Shown: positions 26,674 to 36,828 of the stretch, one piece after another
How the letters are laid out: each line of letters begins with the position of its first letter
Numbering within the stretch: the first letter of the stretch is position 1
Assembly (NCBI RefSeq): GCF_018882385.1
Contig: NZ_JACVON010000001.1
Location: forward strand, 1,087,373-1,151,372
DNA: 64,000 nucleotides
Direction of reading: 5' to 3'
From: Polynucleobacter sp. 30F-ANTBAC
GTDB lineage: Bacteria; Pseudomonadota; Gammaproteobacteria; Burkholderiales; Burkholderiaceae
The notes under the pieces: model-generated
Database searches by the model: none
Seen by the model: the letters and a program-made list of their open reading frames with translations, nothing else
Told to the model about the DNA's origin: nothing
Translations under genes and position numbers: made by a program

Positions 26674-29600
26674 TTAAACAGAAGCTGCTTTTTTAGTAGC
26701 TTGAGATTTCTCCCAGAGCTCGCCTAAAGCACGCTTATATTCAGTTGGGAATACTTTGACAAAACGTGCTCGTGACTTTTCCCAGTCAGCCAAAATTTCT
26801 TTGGCACGCTCTGAACCTGTGTGTTTGAAATGACGCTCAATTAAGTTCTTCAAGATAACCTCGTCCGTTAGACGCTCGCCACCTTCTTTAACATTAACAG
26901 GCGCATGCCACTCTGATTTTGGTAATTTGGCTTCTTGCTCTGCAGAAGTTAATACTGACTCAAGAGTCGCCATACTTGTATTGCAACGTTTACCAAATAA
27001 ACCATCTTCGTCATAAACGTAAGCAATACCGCCACTCATACCAGCAGCAAAGTTTCTACCTGTTAAGCCAAGAGCAACCACTGTGCCACCTGTCATGTAT
27101 TCGCATCCATGGTCACCAGTGCCTTCAACCACTGCAATAGCACCGGAATTACGAACTGCAAAACGCTCACCAGCAACACCGTTGAAGAATGCTTCACCAG
27201 CTACAGCGCCGTAAAGAACTGTATTACCAACGATGATGTTTTGTGATGTTTGACCACGGAACTCATGAGGTGCACGAACGATCACGCGACCACCTGATAA
27301 TCCCTTACCAACATAGTCGTTACCATCGCCAACCAAATCAACTGTGACACCGTGCGCCAAGAAAGCGGCAAAACTTTGACCAGCAGTTCCGTTTAGTTGA
27401 ATATGAATCGTGTCATCAGGCAATCCTTCGTGACCATAACGCTTAGCCACTTCACCAGACAACATGGCGCCCGCCGTACGATTCACGTTCTTAATCGGCT
27501 GAATGAAAGATACACGCTCGCCTTTTTCTAAAGCCGCTTTTGATTTTTCGATCAACACATGATCAAGAGCCGTTGATAAACCATGATCCTGGGTTTCAAC
27601 TTGCAAACGTGGCACGCTAGCGTCCACATTTGGAGCCTGGAAAATCTTCGTGAAATCTAAACCGCGAGCTTTCCAATGCTCAATACTCTTCTTAGTATCT
27701 AAATATTCTGTATGACCAATTAAGTCATCGAACTTACGAATACCTAACTGAGCCATAATCTCACGAGCCTCTTCCGCGATAAAGAAGAAGAAGTTCACCA
27801 CGTGCTCAGGCTTGCCTGAGAATTTTTTACGTAACTCAGGATCTTGAGTCGCCACACCCACTGGGCAAGTATTGAGGTGACACTTACGCATCATGATGCA
27901 ACCCTCAACGACGAGCGGTGCTGTTGCGAAACCGAATTCATCAGCTCCCAATAGAGCGCCAATCACCACGTCACGACCAGTTTTCATTTGGCCATCTGCT
28001 TGAACACGAATACGACTGCGTAAACCATTCAAAACTAAAGTTTGCTGTGTTTCAGCTAAACCTAATTCCCATGGGCTACCAGCATGCTTAATTGAAGATA
28101 GCGGTGAAGCACCTGTACCGCCGTCATGTCCGGCAATCACTACGTGATCTGCTTTAGCTTTTGCGACACCCGCTGCTACAGTACCGACACCCACTTCAGA
28201 CACCAACTTCACTGAAATGTCCGCTTTGCTATTCACATTCTTCAAGTCGTGAATGAGCTGCGCTAAATCTTCAATGGAATAAATATCATGGTGCGGAGGA
28301 GGTGAAATCAAACCTACACCTGGTACAGAGTAACGTAACTTACCAATGTAATCCGATACTTTAGAACCGGGCAGTTGACCGCCTTCGCCTGGCTTTGCAC
28401 CTTGCGCCATTTTGATTTGGATCTGATCTGCAGAAGTTAAATATTCAGCAGTGACACCAAATCGGCCTGAAGCCACTTGTTTGATCTTAGAGCGTAATGA
28501 ATCACCTGCACTCAATGGAATGTTGGCTTCAATGACATCATCACCCAAAATACTTGCAAGAGTTTCACCCTGCTTAACAGGAATTCCTTTTAGTTCGTTG
28601 CGATAACGTTTGTTATCTTCACCACCTTCACCGGTATTGGATTTGCCACCAATACGGTTCATCGCAATAGCTAAAGTTGCATGCGCCTCTGTTGAAATCG
28701 AACCCAATGACATCGCACCGGTTGCAAAACGTTTAACGATTTCTTTTGCAGACTCAACTTCATCCAAAGGAATAGCTTTACTTGGATCAATCTTGAACTC
28801 AAACAAACCACGCAATGTCATATGACGCTTGGTCTGGTCATTGATGATGTTCGCGTACTCTTTGTATGTTTGGTAGCCGCCTTTTTCAGGACCTTGACGT
28901 GTGGAGTGCTGAAGCTTAGCAATCGAATCAGGTGTCCACATGTGATCTTCACCACGAACTCGGAATGCATACTCACCACCAGCATCCAACATATTTGTTA
29001 ATGTGGGATCTGCACCAAAGGCCAAGCTGTGCATCTTGATCGCTTCTTCAGCGACATCAAATACACCAATACCACCTACGTTTGACGCTGTACCTTTGAA
29101 GTACTTATCAATCAACTCTTTATTCAAACCAATAGCTTCAAAAATCTGCGCACCGGTATAAGACATGTAAGTTGAGATACCCATCTTAGACATGACTTTT
29201 TGTAAACCTTTACCAACAGCTTTTGTAAAGTTCTTAACTACCTTGTCAGCAGATAGATCACCCTTCAAGCCCTTAGCCATATCCACCAATGTTTCCATTG
29301 CCAAGTACGGGTGAACTGCTTCAGCACCATAACCTGCTAACAATGCAAAGTGATGTGTTTCACGCGCACTACCGGTCTCAACCACTAAACCAGTGCTTGT
29401 GCGTAAACCTTTTTCAACCAAATGTTGATGAATCGCTGAAGTTGCCAAAAGTGCTGGAATAGCTACGTGATCAGCGGCCACCTGACGGTCACTGATAATC
29501 ATGATGTTGTAACCTGAATTCACAGCATCAACAGCTTCTGCACATAAAGAAGCCAAGCGAGCTTCCACACCTTCTTTACCCCATGCAGATGGATAGCAAA

Positions 29601-31422
29601 TATCTAACTCATAGGAACGGAACTTGCCGCCGGTGTAGTGCTCAATGTGACGAATCTTCGCGATATCATCAAAATCCAAAACTGGTTGCGATACTTCTAA
29701 ACGCATTGGAGGATTGATGTTGTTCGTATCTAATAAGTTAGGCTTTGGCCCAACAAATGACACCAATGACATCACCATGTTTTCACGGATTGGGTCGATT
29801 GGTGGATTAGTTACCTGAGCAAATAATTGCTTAAAGTAGTTATAGAGAGGTTTGTTCTTATTAGATAAAACAGCCAATGGACTGTCATTACCCATGGATC
29901 CGATCGCTTCTTCTCCTGAAGATGCCATTGGCGCCATCAAAAACTTGAGGTCTTCTTGGGTGTAGCCAAATGCTTGCTGACGATCCAATAGACTTGCTGC
30001 CGGACGAATTTTTTCAGCATCATCATTGATGTCGGCTTGCGTTGCATCAATCTCATCCAATTTAATACGAACAGCATCAATCCAGCTCTTATATGGCTTG
30101 GCTTTTGCTAAGGCATCTTTTAACTCAACGTCATCAATGATGCGACCCTGCTCCATATCAATTAGGAACATCTTGCCTGGCTGCAAGCGCCACTTTTTAA
30201 CAATCTTGTTTTCTGGGAACGTTAAGACGCCCGCTTCTGAAGCCATGATGACCAAGTCATCATCTGTGACGTAATAACGTGCTGGACGTAAACCATTACG
30301 ATCCAATGTCGCGCCAATTTGTCTACCATCTGTAAATGCAATTGCTGCAGGACCATCCCACGGTTCCATCATGGCGGCGTGGTATTCATAAAAAGCACGG
30401 CGGTTGTCATCCATCAATGTATGCTGTTCCCACGCTTCTGGGATCATCATCATCATGGCATGTGCCATTGGATAACCAGCCATCACCAATAACTCTAAAC
30501 AGTTATCAAAGCTTGCCGTGTCTGATTGACCTGGATAAATTAACGGCCATAATTTTTGTAGATCATCGCCCAATACTGGAGAGCTAATGGCACCTGTGCG
30601 GGCATTGATCCAGTTCACGTTACCTTTAACGGTATTGATTTCACCATTATGCGCAATCATGCGGTATGGGTGAGCTAACTCCCATGCTGGGAACGTGTTG
30701 GTAGAGAAACGTTGATGAACCAACGCTAAGGCTGAAACAACTCGTGAATCTTTTAAATCTTTGTAATAGGCGCCCACTTGGTTAGCCAACAATAGACCTT
30801 TGTAAACAATGGTTCTAGCTGACATTGAGGTAACAAAATACTCTTTACCGTGTTGCAACTGCAGTGCTTGAATGGCGTGGCTACCTGTTTTACGAATCAC
30901 ATACAACTTACGCTCTAGCGCATCCGTTGTCATAATGTCTCGGCCACGGCCTATGAAAATTTGGCGAATAATTGGCTCTGTTTTGCGCACAGTTGGCGAC
31001 ATCGGCATATCAGCATCTACGGGTACATCTCTCCAGCCCAATACAACTTGTCCCTCATTGCGTACTGTTCTTTCTAACTCTTGCTCACATGCTAATCTGG
31101 AAGCGCTTTCTTTTGGCATGAAAACCATACCAACGCCGTACTCACCGAATGGAGGCAATGCCACCCCCTGTTTAGCCATTTCTTCACGGTAAAACTGATC
31201 AGGGATCTGAATCAAAATACCCGCGCCGTCACCCATTAAAGGATCAGCACCGACCGCTCCACGGTGATCAATGTTCTCAAGAATCTTTAGACCCTGAGTT
31301 ACGATCTCGTGGCTTTTATGACCCTTGATATGAGCTACAAAACCAACGCCACATGCGTCGTGTTCATTAACTGGGTCATAGAGACCTTGCGCTTCAGGGC
31401 GCAATGAAGTTGAATTAGTCAC
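26674..31422 (-). CDS. gltB: Glutamate synthase (NADPH) large subunit
   Basis: Converts 2-oxoglutarate and glutamine to two glutamates. The start chosen is a GTG with AAGGA 7 bases upstream, giving 1582 residues. A 23-residue propeptide then precedes Cys24 in EHDACGVGF, the N-terminal nucleophile of the class II glutaminase. The open frame extends 43 codons further upstream, but that part holds the promoter. Later domains include the FMN barrel, the 3Fe-4S cluster region [15 protein letters not shown], and the GXXGXXXG beta-helix repeats near the C-terminus (for example [16 protein letters not shown]). It assimilates ammonium together with glutamine synthetase. Confidence 0.95.
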   Translation of the reverse strand: MTNSTSLRPEAQGLYDPVNEHDACGVGFVAHIKGHKSHEIVTQGLKILENIDHRGAVGADPLMGDGAGILIQIPDQFYREEMAKQGVALPPFGEYGVGMVFMPKESASRLACEQELERTVRNEGQVVLGWRDVPVDADMPMSPTVRKTEPIIRQIFIGRGRDIMTTDALERKLYVIRKTGSHAIQALQLQHGKEYFVTSMSARTIVYKGLLLANQVGAYYKDLKDSRVVSALALVHQRFSTNTFPAWELAHPYRMIAHNGEINTVKGNVNWINARTGAISSPVLGDDLQKLWPLIYPGQSDTASFDNCLELLVMAGYPMAHAMMMMIPEAWEQHTLMDDNRRAFYEYHAAMMEPWDGPAAIAFTDGRQIGATLDRNGLRPARYYVTDDDLVIMASEAGVLTFPENKIVKKWRLQPGKMFLIDMEQGRIIDDVELKDALAKAKPYKSWIDAVRIKLDEIDATQADINDDAEKIRPAASLLDRQQAFGYTQEDLKFLMAPMASSGEEAIGSMGNDSPLAVLSNKNKPLYNYFKQLFAQVTNPPIDPIRENMVMSLVSFVGPKPNLLDTNNINPPMRLEVSQPVLDFDDIAKIRHIEHYTGGKFRSYELDICYPSAWGKEGVEARLASLCAEAVDAVNSGYNIMIISDRQVAADHVAIPALLATSAIHQHLVEKGLRTSTGLVVETGSARETHHFALLAGYGAEAVHPYLAMETLVDMAKGLKGDLSADKVVKNFTKAVGKGLQKVMSKMGISTYMSYTGAQIFEAIGLNKELIDKYFKGTASNVGGIGVFDVAEEAIKMHSLAFGADPTLTNMLDAGGEYAFRVRGEDHMWTPDSIAKLQHSTRQGPEKGGYQTYKEYANIINDQTKRHMTLRGLFEFKIDPSKAIPLDEVESAKEIVKRFATGAMSLGSISTEAHATLAIAMNRIGGKSNTGEGGEDNKRYRNELKGIPVKQGETLASILGDDVIEANIPLSAGDSLRSKIKQVASGRFGVTAEYLTSADQIQIKMAQGAKPGEGGQLPGSKVSDYIGKLRYSVPGVGLISPPPHHDIYSIEDLAQLIHDLKNVNSKADISVKLVSEVGVGTVAAGVAKAKADHVVIAGHDGGTGASPLSSIKHAGSPWELGLAETQQTLVLNGLRSRIRVQADGQMKTGRDVVIGALLGADEFGFATAPLVVEGCIMMRKCHLNTCPVGVATQDPELRKKFSGKPEHVVNFFFFIAEEAREIMAQLGIRKFDDLIGHTEYLDTKKSIEHWKARGLDFTKIFQAPNVDASVPRLQVETQDHGLSTALDHVLIEKSKAALEKGERVSFIQPIKNVNRTAGAMLSGEVAKRYGHEGLPDDTIHIQLNGTAGQSFAAFLAHGVTVDLVGDGNDYVGKGLSGGRVIVRAPHEFRGQTSQNIIVGNTVLYGAVAGEAFFNGVAGERFAVRNSGAIAVVEGTGDHGCEYMTGGTVVALGLTGRNFAAGMSGGIAYVYDEDGLFGKRCNTSMATLESVLTSAEQEAKLPKSEWHAPVNVKEGGERLTDEVILKNLIERHFKHTGSERAKEILADWEKSRARFVKVFPTEYKRALGELWEKSQATKKAASV

Positions 31423-31495
31423 GGAATATTCCTTCGGTAAGTAAATGCTGCCGCCTAGTGGAGACAGGAACACCCCAATAGCGGGGTTTTGGGTA

Positions 31496-31524
31496 ACTAT
31501 AGGGGAATACCCGCGTCCTTGCAA
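31496..31524 (-). promoter_or_regulatory. gltBD promoter
   Basis: On the minus strand TTGCAA (31524-31519) and TATAGT (31501-31496) are exactly 17 bp apart. The start point would be near 31489, giving a leader of about 67 bases before the GTG of gltB. A small hairpin, ACCCC-N6-GGGGT (31472-31487), begins at the predicted 5' end of the mRNA. The same hexamer pair recurs before rplN. Confidence 0.8.
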
Positions 31525-31530
31525 TAGAAA

Positions 31531-31600
31531 ATAATTAGTGTCTGTCACCAATTATTTCAAGGTCATTTTGCGTTTCTTATAAATAAGGGACAGAGTTAAT
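31531..31600. repeat. Inverted-repeat pair next to the transposase gene
   Basis: Two related elements sit in opposite orientation: ATAATTAGTG-TCTGT-CACCAATTAT (31531-31555), itself a 10-bp dyad with one mismatch, and AAATAAGGGACAGAGTTAAT (31581-31600). They share the core GACAGA (one on each strand) with nearby TTAAT or ATTA. The pair lies between the stop of the transposase gene and the gltB promoter. It may be a target or end of the Y1 transposase; that is inference. Confidence 0.45.
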
Positions 31601-31637
31601 CTTTTTGGTCTTTTATTTCCCAATGTTGGTGCAAAAT

Positions 31638-32336
31638 TCAAATAACGGGCTTGATGATTTTAGGTCTACCGGCTCGTCTTGGCACTAAAGGCCGGGTTGT
31701 CTTGAGCGCCAGCTTCTCATGTCCAGAACTTGTCATCATAGGCCAACCATAATTTAAGTGATTACTCACTTTAATTACATCATTATTAGTTAATGGCTCA
31801 CTCATTAACTTTTGCCAAGAGAGCTGTCTCTCAAAAGGGGTATTACCCAAACCCCAATAAAGTGAATGATCGGCTATCCAAGGCATTGTTTCAGCACCCA
31901 CGTGGTGCCGATAACTTGACCAATGCCATTTTTCAGGCGTTTGTACCAGCCCTGACCTGACTGGATTTTGTTCAATATATTTCTGGCAAAGCAATAGATA
32001 AGCTTCGGGCTCAATCAATGAAGATTTAAATCTTCCCTCCCAAACTGTTCCTGTTCGCTGATGATTGTGATTAAACATTTGTGCATAACGGCGACTCACT
32101 GACTGCATCACACGGGACGCGCTCAGAGGTGTTTTGGGGGTGGCCAAAATATGTATATGACTGGGCATCAAAACAAAAGAATGAATGGCTAACTCATACT
32201 CTCTTGCTGCATCTCTTAACCACTCTAAGTAGGCCCTTCTTTCGTCATCTGAAAAAAATATGTCTTGAGCGTTGTGGCCCTTCACCATAATGTGTAAGGG
32301 GTAGCCTGCCAAAACAATTCTAGGTAGTCTGGCCAT
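31638..32336 (-). CDS. REP-associated tyrosine transposase (Y1_Tnp family)
   Basis: A 232-residue protein of the IS200/IS605-like single-strand nuclease superfamily, RAYT branch. The HUH pair is H60-I-H62 in LMPSHIHILATP and the catalytic tyrosine is Y120 in LLCQKYIEQNPVRSGLV. The RAYT-typical MARLPRIVLAGYPLHIMVKG start and TGTVWEGRFKSSLIE block are present. All key residues are intact, so the protein looks functional. It has no paired TnpB and no obvious target-site duplication. RAYTs are usually immobile, domesticated genes that spread short REP repeats. It is squeezed between dgt (5 bp) and gltB. Confidence 0.9.
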   Translation of the reverse strand: MARLPRIVLAGYPLHIMVKGHNAQDIFFSDDERRAYLEWLRDAAREYELAIHSFVLMPSHIHILATPKTPLSASRVMQSVSRRYAQMFNHNHQRTGTVWEGRFKSSLIEPEAYLLLCQKYIEQNPVRSGLVQTPEKWHWSSYRHHVGAETMPWIADHSLYWGLGNTPFERQLSWQKLMSEPLTNNDVIKVSNHLNYGWPMMTSSGHEKLALKTTRPLVPRRAGRPKIIKPVI

Positions 32337-32341
32337 AGCTA

Positions 32342-33451
32342 TTAAGGGACCAATTTCTGAAATTCTTTATTGGCATACCGATCTGTCATGCCGGCAATGT
32401 AGTGAGATATTCTGCGATATATCTCATCGTTTGGGCGAAAATCAATTGGTAAATCTTTGGGATGCTTTTCATAATGATGAAAAAGGCTAACAATCATTTC
32501 ACTAGCTTTCTTTGTCATCGCATTAACTTGAGGATGGCGATATAAATTTTTAAATAAAAATCGCTTCATCTCTGTTGCCTGCTCCCGCATGTGATCTGAA
32601 AACGCTACCAATGGTTTTTGTTTCCTGACATCATCAACTGATAAAGGATTAAATAGTTGTATCCGTCTTTGCGTCTCTTTAACTAAATCATCAACCAAAA
32701 CATGAATGATATGGCGAACAACTTCATAGACTAACCTGCGGTCGCTCAAACCTGGAAATGCATTTTCAACTTTTTCCTTTTGATCGCGCCACAAACCAAC
32801 TTCACTCATTTGATCAATGGTTAATAAACCCGAACGAATGCCATCATCAATATCATGGTTGTTATAGGCAATTTCATCTGCAAGATTAGCTAATTGGGCC
32901 TCTAGGCTCGGTTGAGTTCCTTGAATAAATCTTTCACCTAAAAGACCTAAGGCTTGCGCATTCTTATGAGAGCAGTGCTTTAAGATCCCTTCGCGCGTTT
33001 CAAAAGATAAATTCAAGCCATCCCAACGGGCATAGCGCTCTTCTAAAAAATCAACAACCCATAAGCTCTGTAAATTATGTTCAAAACCACCGTAGGGTTT
33101 CATGCATTCATTGAGTGCATCTTGCCCAGCATGGCCAAATGGTGTGTGACCTAAATCATGTGCCAGAGAAATTGCTTCAACCAAATCCTCATTCAACTTT
33201 AAGCGCCTTGCAACAGCACGACCAATCTGAGCGACCTCAAGACTGTGGGTCAAGCGATTACGAAAATGATCGCCTTCATGATTTAGAAAAACTTGTGTTT
33301 TATATTCAAGTCGACGAAACGCTGTCGAATGAATAATTCGATCGCGGTCTCTTTGAAAAGGGCTTCTACCAGATTGAGTGGGCTCAATAGGCTCAGCATG
33401 AACTCGACCTATCGATGCGTTTTCTTGAACGGCATAGCTAGCCAAATTCAT
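32342..33451 (-). CDS. dgt: dGTPase-like HD-domain phosphohydrolase
   Basis: Deoxyguanosine triphosphate triphosphohydrolase-like protein, 369 residues. HD metal motifs: [36 protein letters not shown] and [17 protein letters not shown]. The family start [21 protein letters not shown] is complete. It hydrolyses dNTP to nucleoside and tripolyphosphate. It follows aroB by 5 bp in an aroK-aroB-dgt order that is conserved in betaproteobacteria. Confidence 0.93.
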   Translation of the reverse strand: MNLASYAVQENASIGRVHAEPIEPTQSGRSPFQRDRDRIIHSTAFRRLEYKTQVFLNHEGDHFRNRLTHSLEVAQIGRAVARRLKLNEDLVEAISLAHDLGHTPFGHAGQDALNECMKPYGGFEHNLQSLWVVDFLEERYARWDGLNLSFETREGILKHCSHKNAQALGLLGERFIQGTQPSLEAQLANLADEIAYNNHDIDDGIRSGLLTIDQMSEVGLWRDQKEKVENAFPGLSDRRLVYEVVRHIIHVLVDDLVKETQRRIQLFNPLSVDDVRKQKPLVAFSDHMREQATEMKRFLFKNLYRHPQVNAMTKKASEMIVSLFHHYEKHPKDLPIDFRPNDEIYRRISHYIAGMTDRYANKEFQKLVP

Positions 33452-33456
33452 TAGAT

Positions 33457-34539
33457 TTAAGCAGCCCCAGTAGCTTCTAAGGTTTGAATGACTAAATTGT
33501 CATCGACCGTTTTAATCGTGGATTGGCCAATACCTTCTAATAAGATGTAACGAACCTCACCACCCTCTGCTTTTTTATCAACACTCATTAATTCCATATA
33601 ACGCGCCACGCCGAATTTAGGCGGAATGGAAGGTAGTTTTAATGAGGCTACCAAGTTCTTAATTCTCTGCTGATCAACTTCTAATAGGCGCCCCGTACGG
33701 ACGGATAGATCAGCAGCCAAGACCATGCCACAACCAACGGCCTCACCATGCAACCATTCGCCGTAACCCATTCCTGCCTCGATAGCATGACCAAATGTAT
33801 GACCAAAATTCAACGTAGCACGGATGCCACCTTCCTTTTCATCAAGAGCAACAACTTGAGACTTGATTTCACAGGATCTCAATACAGCATGCTCCATAGC
33901 CTTTGGATCGCAAGCATTTAATGGTTCAATATTTTTTTCCATCCATGAAAAGAAATCAGCATCAGCAATAGCGCCATGTTTAATGACCTCTGCCAAACCG
34001 GCAGCCAACTCTTTAGGCGGTAATGTTTTTAAGGTATCAAGATCCGCAATAACTGCTTGAGGTTGGTAAAAAGCACCAATCATGTTTTTACCCAGCGGGT
34101 GATTAATCCCTGTTTTCCCACCAACGGAAGAATCAACTTGCGATAGCAGAGTGGTTGGCACTTGAATAAAACGAATGCCACGCATGTAACTCGCAGCAGC
34201 AAAACCGGTCATATCACCAATTACACCACCACCCAAAGCCACTAAAGTGCTTTTTCTATCTGCGCCACTCTCTAATAAAGCATCAAATATTTTTTGAAGG
34301 GTTTCCCATGTTTTATAAACCTCACCATCCGGTAACACTACCAAGCGAACTTTTTGCCCCAGACTCTCAAGTGTTTTTACAACCCTATCGGCGTAAAGTG
34401 GCGCAACAGTCTCATTAGTCACTACAGCGCTAAAAGAACCCTTGAGATGCTTCTTATAAAGATCGGCTTGATCAATTAATTGTGACCCAATGTGGATTGG
34501 GTAACTGCGCTCACCGAGCTCAAGTTCAAGTGTTTTCAT
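33457..34539 (-). CDS. aroB: 3-dehydroquinate synthase
   Basis: Second step of the shikimate pathway: cyclises DAHP to 3-dehydroquinate with NAD and a divalent metal. 360 residues. Signatures: [22 protein letters not shown] is split here as [14 protein letters not shown], then [21 protein letters not shown], the metal-binding [16 protein letters not shown] and WLHGEAVG. It overlaps aroK by 4 bp, so the two are translated together. Confidence 0.96.
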   Translation of the reverse strand: MKTLELELGERSYPIHIGSQLIDQADLYKKHLKGSFSAVVTNETVAPLYADRVVKTLESLGQKVRLVVLPDGEVYKTWETLQKIFDALLESGADRKSTLVALGGGVIGDMTGFAAASYMRGIRFIQVPTTLLSQVDSSVGGKTGINHPLGKNMIGAFYQPQAVIADLDTLKTLPPKELAAGLAEVIKHGAIADADFFSWMEKNIEPLNACDPKAMEHAVLRSCEIKSQVVALDEKEGGIRATLNFGHTFGHAIEAGMGYGEWLHGEAVGCGMVLAADLSVRTGRLLEVDQQRIKNLVASLKLPSIPPKFGVARYMELMSVDKKAEGGEVRYILLEGIGQSTIKTVDDNLVIQTLEATGAA

Positions 34540-35060
34540 TTTGACAATTCAAATTGCATTATTAATGTATTGACCAGCTGAGAAACGCTGGGCTTACCCG
34601 TATCAATAGTATGGTGAGCAGCATCCTGATAGAGAGGGTCTCTTTGTTCATATAGCTTCTCTAAAGTTAGTCTTGCATCCCCCTGATTCAGCAATGGACG
34701 CCCCTTATCATTTTTGGTACGCAACCATAGCTCATGGGGATTGGCTCTCAAATAGAAAACCATGCCGCGATTATGAAGGTTAGCCCTGTTTTCAGGTAAG
34801 AGAACAGCCCCACCACCGGTGGCTAGAACCAAATTCTTTTCTTGAGTTAACTCATCAATGACTTGCGCTTCACGCTTTCTAAAGCCAGCCTCACCTTCCA
34901 TTTCAAAAATGGTTGGTATCTTGACACCGCAACGGGCCTCAATCTCATGATCCGTGTCTATAAAACGGCGCCCCAATCTCTTAGCCAAAAGGCGACCTAC
35001 GGTTGTTTTACCCGCACCCATTAAACCGACTAAGAAGATATTTTCAACAATTGCATTCAC
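34536..35060 (-). CDS. aroK: Shikimate kinase
   Basis: Phosphorylates shikimate at O3. The P-loop is [19 protein letters not shown] (about 12-30), the substrate Asp is in [15 protein letters not shown] and the glycine-rich GGGAVL follows. 174 residues, normal size. It is coupled to aroB and lies 10 bp downstream of the secretin gene, the pilQ-aroK-aroB order known in many Gram-negatives. Confidence 0.95.
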   Translation of the reverse strand: MNAIVENIFLVGLMGAGKTTVGRLLAKRLGRRFIDTDHEIEARCGVKIPTIFEMEGEAGFRKREAQVIDELTQEKNLVLATGGGAVLLPENRANLHNRGMVFYLRANPHELWLRTKNDKGRPLLNQGDARLTLEKLYEQRDPLYQDAAHHTIDTGKPSVSQLVNTLIMQFELSK

Positions 35061-35070
35061 AAGTGAGATT

Positions 35071-36180
35071 CTACTGAGGCTTTTGACCAGAAACCAAGGT
35101 TGGTGTTAAAAAAATTAATAACTCTGTTTTATCAACAGTTTTAGATTCTTGCCTAAATAAAGCCCCGATAAGTGGAATAGCACTTAAAAAAGGAGTGCTA
35201 GCCTTATCTTTTCTTTCCATATCCTGGAAAATGCCACCCAAAATCACCGTACCACCACTCTCTACCAATACCTGAGTTTTGACATGCTTGGTATCAATGG
35301 CAAATCCTTGCTCTGTTTTAAGACCCACGCTATCTTTATTGATATCGACATCTAAAACAATCATCTGATTCTTTTGGATTCGAGGCCGCACCTCTAATCT
35401 AAGATTAGCCTTCCTAAACTGCACCTTGGTTGCCCCTTGCCCAGCGGATGATTGATAAGGCAACTCTGTACCTTGCTCAATCAGTGCTTGAGAATTCTCG
35501 GCAGCTAATACTCTTGGATTTGAAATGATGTTCCCCATGCCACTTGACTCCAAAGCAGACAATTCAATTTGCAATGCCTGACCAGCTTGCTTACCTAGCA
35601 GACTAATGGCCGCGACACCAGGCTCAAACCCATGCAAACCAGCTGCGGGTAAAGAATGACCTCCGGATAAGTGCCCTGTTTGGGATTGATAGGCCAACTT
35701 GGCACCCAGATTTCTTGCAAACCTTCTTTCAGCCTCCACAATTCTTGCCTCAATCATGATTTGGCGAAGCTCTGTTTGATTTTGTTGAGATTTATTTTCT
35801 TGCTGCGAGCGATCTAATTGCTTTTTCTCAAATGAAACCACTTCTTCATAAGGCGCTACCCATAAGATATTTCGATCATATCGATGACCTAAAGACCTAC
35901 TGGCTAGAACAGCATCAAATACAGCCTGCCATGATGCCTCTTTCATTTGAATACTCATCTGCCCAGTCACTTTTTCACTGAGCACTAAGTTAAGATCTCG
36001 AGCATCAGCAAGCATTTGCAGTAACTCTCGCACATCAATAGAGGGAAAATTTAAGCTCACTGTCTTCGTTGACTGAGAAGAACCGCCAACGGTTTCAGAC
36101 TTGGATTGAACCGAAAATGGAATGCTCGCATATACCCCTCCTACAACAAGACAAGCCAGCATTTTTCTTCTATTTATCAT
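35071..36180 (-). CDS. Short secretin of the PilQ/GspD family
   Basis: Outer-membrane secretin of 369 residues, roughly half the length of a normal PilQ. Signal-like N-terminus ([16 protein letters not shown]), an STN/N0 domain (about 42-115; [20 protein letters not shown]), a linker rich in Ser and Gln, then the secretin core (about 135-365). Core motifs: [54 protein letters not shown] and a final [20 protein letters not shown] domains of PilQ are missing. It overlaps the upstream gene by 4 bp. Probably a type IV pilus or DNA-uptake remnant or minimal system; function uncertain. Confidence 0.85.
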   Translation of the reverse strand: MINRRKMLACLVVGGVYASIPFSVQSKSETVGGSSQSTKTVSLNFPSIDVRELLQMLADARDLNLVLSEKVTGQMSIQMKEASWQAVFDAVLASRSLGHRYDRNILWVAPYEEVVSFEKKQLDRSQQENKSQQNQTELRQIMIEARIVEAERRFARNLGAKLAYQSQTGHLSGGHSLPAAGLHGFEPGVAAISLLGKQAGQALQIELSALESSGMGNIISNPRVLAAENSQALIEQGTELPYQSSAGQGATKVQFRKANLRLEVRPRIQKNQMIVLDVDINKDSVGLKTEQGFAIDTKHVKTQVLVESGGTVILGGIFQDMERKDKASTPFLSAIPLIGALFRQESKTVDKTELLIFLTPTLVSGQKPQ

Positions 36181-36692
36181 GAGCCAGACTCCTCACGCAT
36201 AACTTTGACAACGGCACCAGCTTCGGACTTACTGATCAAATGGTCATCCACTATCTCTGCAATGTGCCAGCTTGAATCTATTGACTGCCCCACCATAACC
36301 AATTGGCGACTGTTATTGATTTCAACCAACGCTTTTGTGACACCCTTGACCTTAATTGTTCCCCAGTAAACTATATGTGGATAAGACTCCACCTCTGACA
36401 ACTCGTCATGTGTTTTTCTTAGCCCCTCAGTTTTTAGTTCTTCTTGTACTGAATTGGTTTGGATGACTAGAAGCTCGTAACTTCTAGTCATCCTTTCAAT
36501 TTGAGCTTTGAATTCAAAATAGAATGCCCCTAATAAGAAAGAGATCGTAAGAACCACAGCGCTAAAGAACAGCGCCCCATAAATCAATACGGGATTTTGG
36601 TCTTTCAATAAAGAAGTTAATGGCGCGGTCATTTCGTTTTTTTCGAGTGAGACAGCATCAAAGGCATCAGAGCTTAGGTTTCGTTTAAACAT
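36177..36692 (-). CDS. PilP/GspC-like bitopic membrane protein
   Basis: 171 residues: a cytoplasmic N-terminus (about 1-34), one membrane helix (about 35-58), a short coiled-coil-like segment (60-90), then a beta-rich C-terminal domain of the PilP/GspC HR type, with VYWGTIKVKGVTKALVEIN, VMVGQSIDSSWHIAEIVDD and HLISKSEAGAVVKV. PilP is normally a lipoprotein; this protein has an N-terminal anchor, as in GspC. No close family is recognised by name. It occupies the place where pilM-N-O-P usually stand before pilQ. The start is not well supported by a Shine-Dalgarno sequence; M21 is an alternative. Confidence 0.65.
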   Translation of the reverse strand: MFKRNLSSDAFDAVSLEKNEMTAPLTSLLKDQNPVLIYGALFFSAVVLTISFLLGAFYFEFKAQIERMTRSYELLVIQTNSVQEELKTEGLRKTHDELSEVESYPHIVYWGTIKVKGVTKALVEINNSRQLVMVGQSIDSSWHIAEIVDDHLISKSEAGAVVKVMREESGS

Positions 36693-36721
36693 CTGGCTAT
36701 TCTGAATTCTTTAACAATTAC

Positions 36722-36747
36722 AAAAAATCAGCTATTTCTGATTTTTT
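36722..36747. terminator. Terminator-like hairpin between divergent genes
   Basis: A perfect 10-bp stem AAAAAATCAG / CTGATTTTTT with a 6-base loop, followed by T on both strands. It looks like a bidirectional Rho-independent terminator, but here genes diverge on both sides (the PilP-like gene and mrcA), so no transcript should end here. It could be left over from lost pil genes, or act in the 5' leader of the PilP-like gene. Confidence 0.5.
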
Positions 36748-36816
36748 TGTAGGAAAAGGATGATTTCTAAGTAAAAGCCCCACCATGCTTTTTTAATTAA
36801 ATAACCCAGCTTTATC

Positions 36817-36822
36817 TATAAT
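36817..36822 (+). promoter_or_regulatory. mrcA -10 element (TATAAT)
   Basis: A perfect TATAAT lies just 6 bp before the ATG of mrcA, so transcription would begin at or next to the start codon. There is no Shine-Dalgarno sequence. A good -35 at the right distance was not found; only weak AT-rich matches occur near 36791-36799. Confidence 0.5.
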
Positions 36823-36828
36823 CAGAAC

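Noticed and set aside
26919..30587. Several plus-strand frames inside gltB
   Set aside because: Antisense shadows of a long coding gene; composition follows the codon bias of gltB.
31423..31551. N-terminal extension of gltB in the same frame
   Set aside because: It spans the promoter and its -10, has no Shine-Dalgarno sequence, and would place the nucleophile Cys far from the N-terminus.
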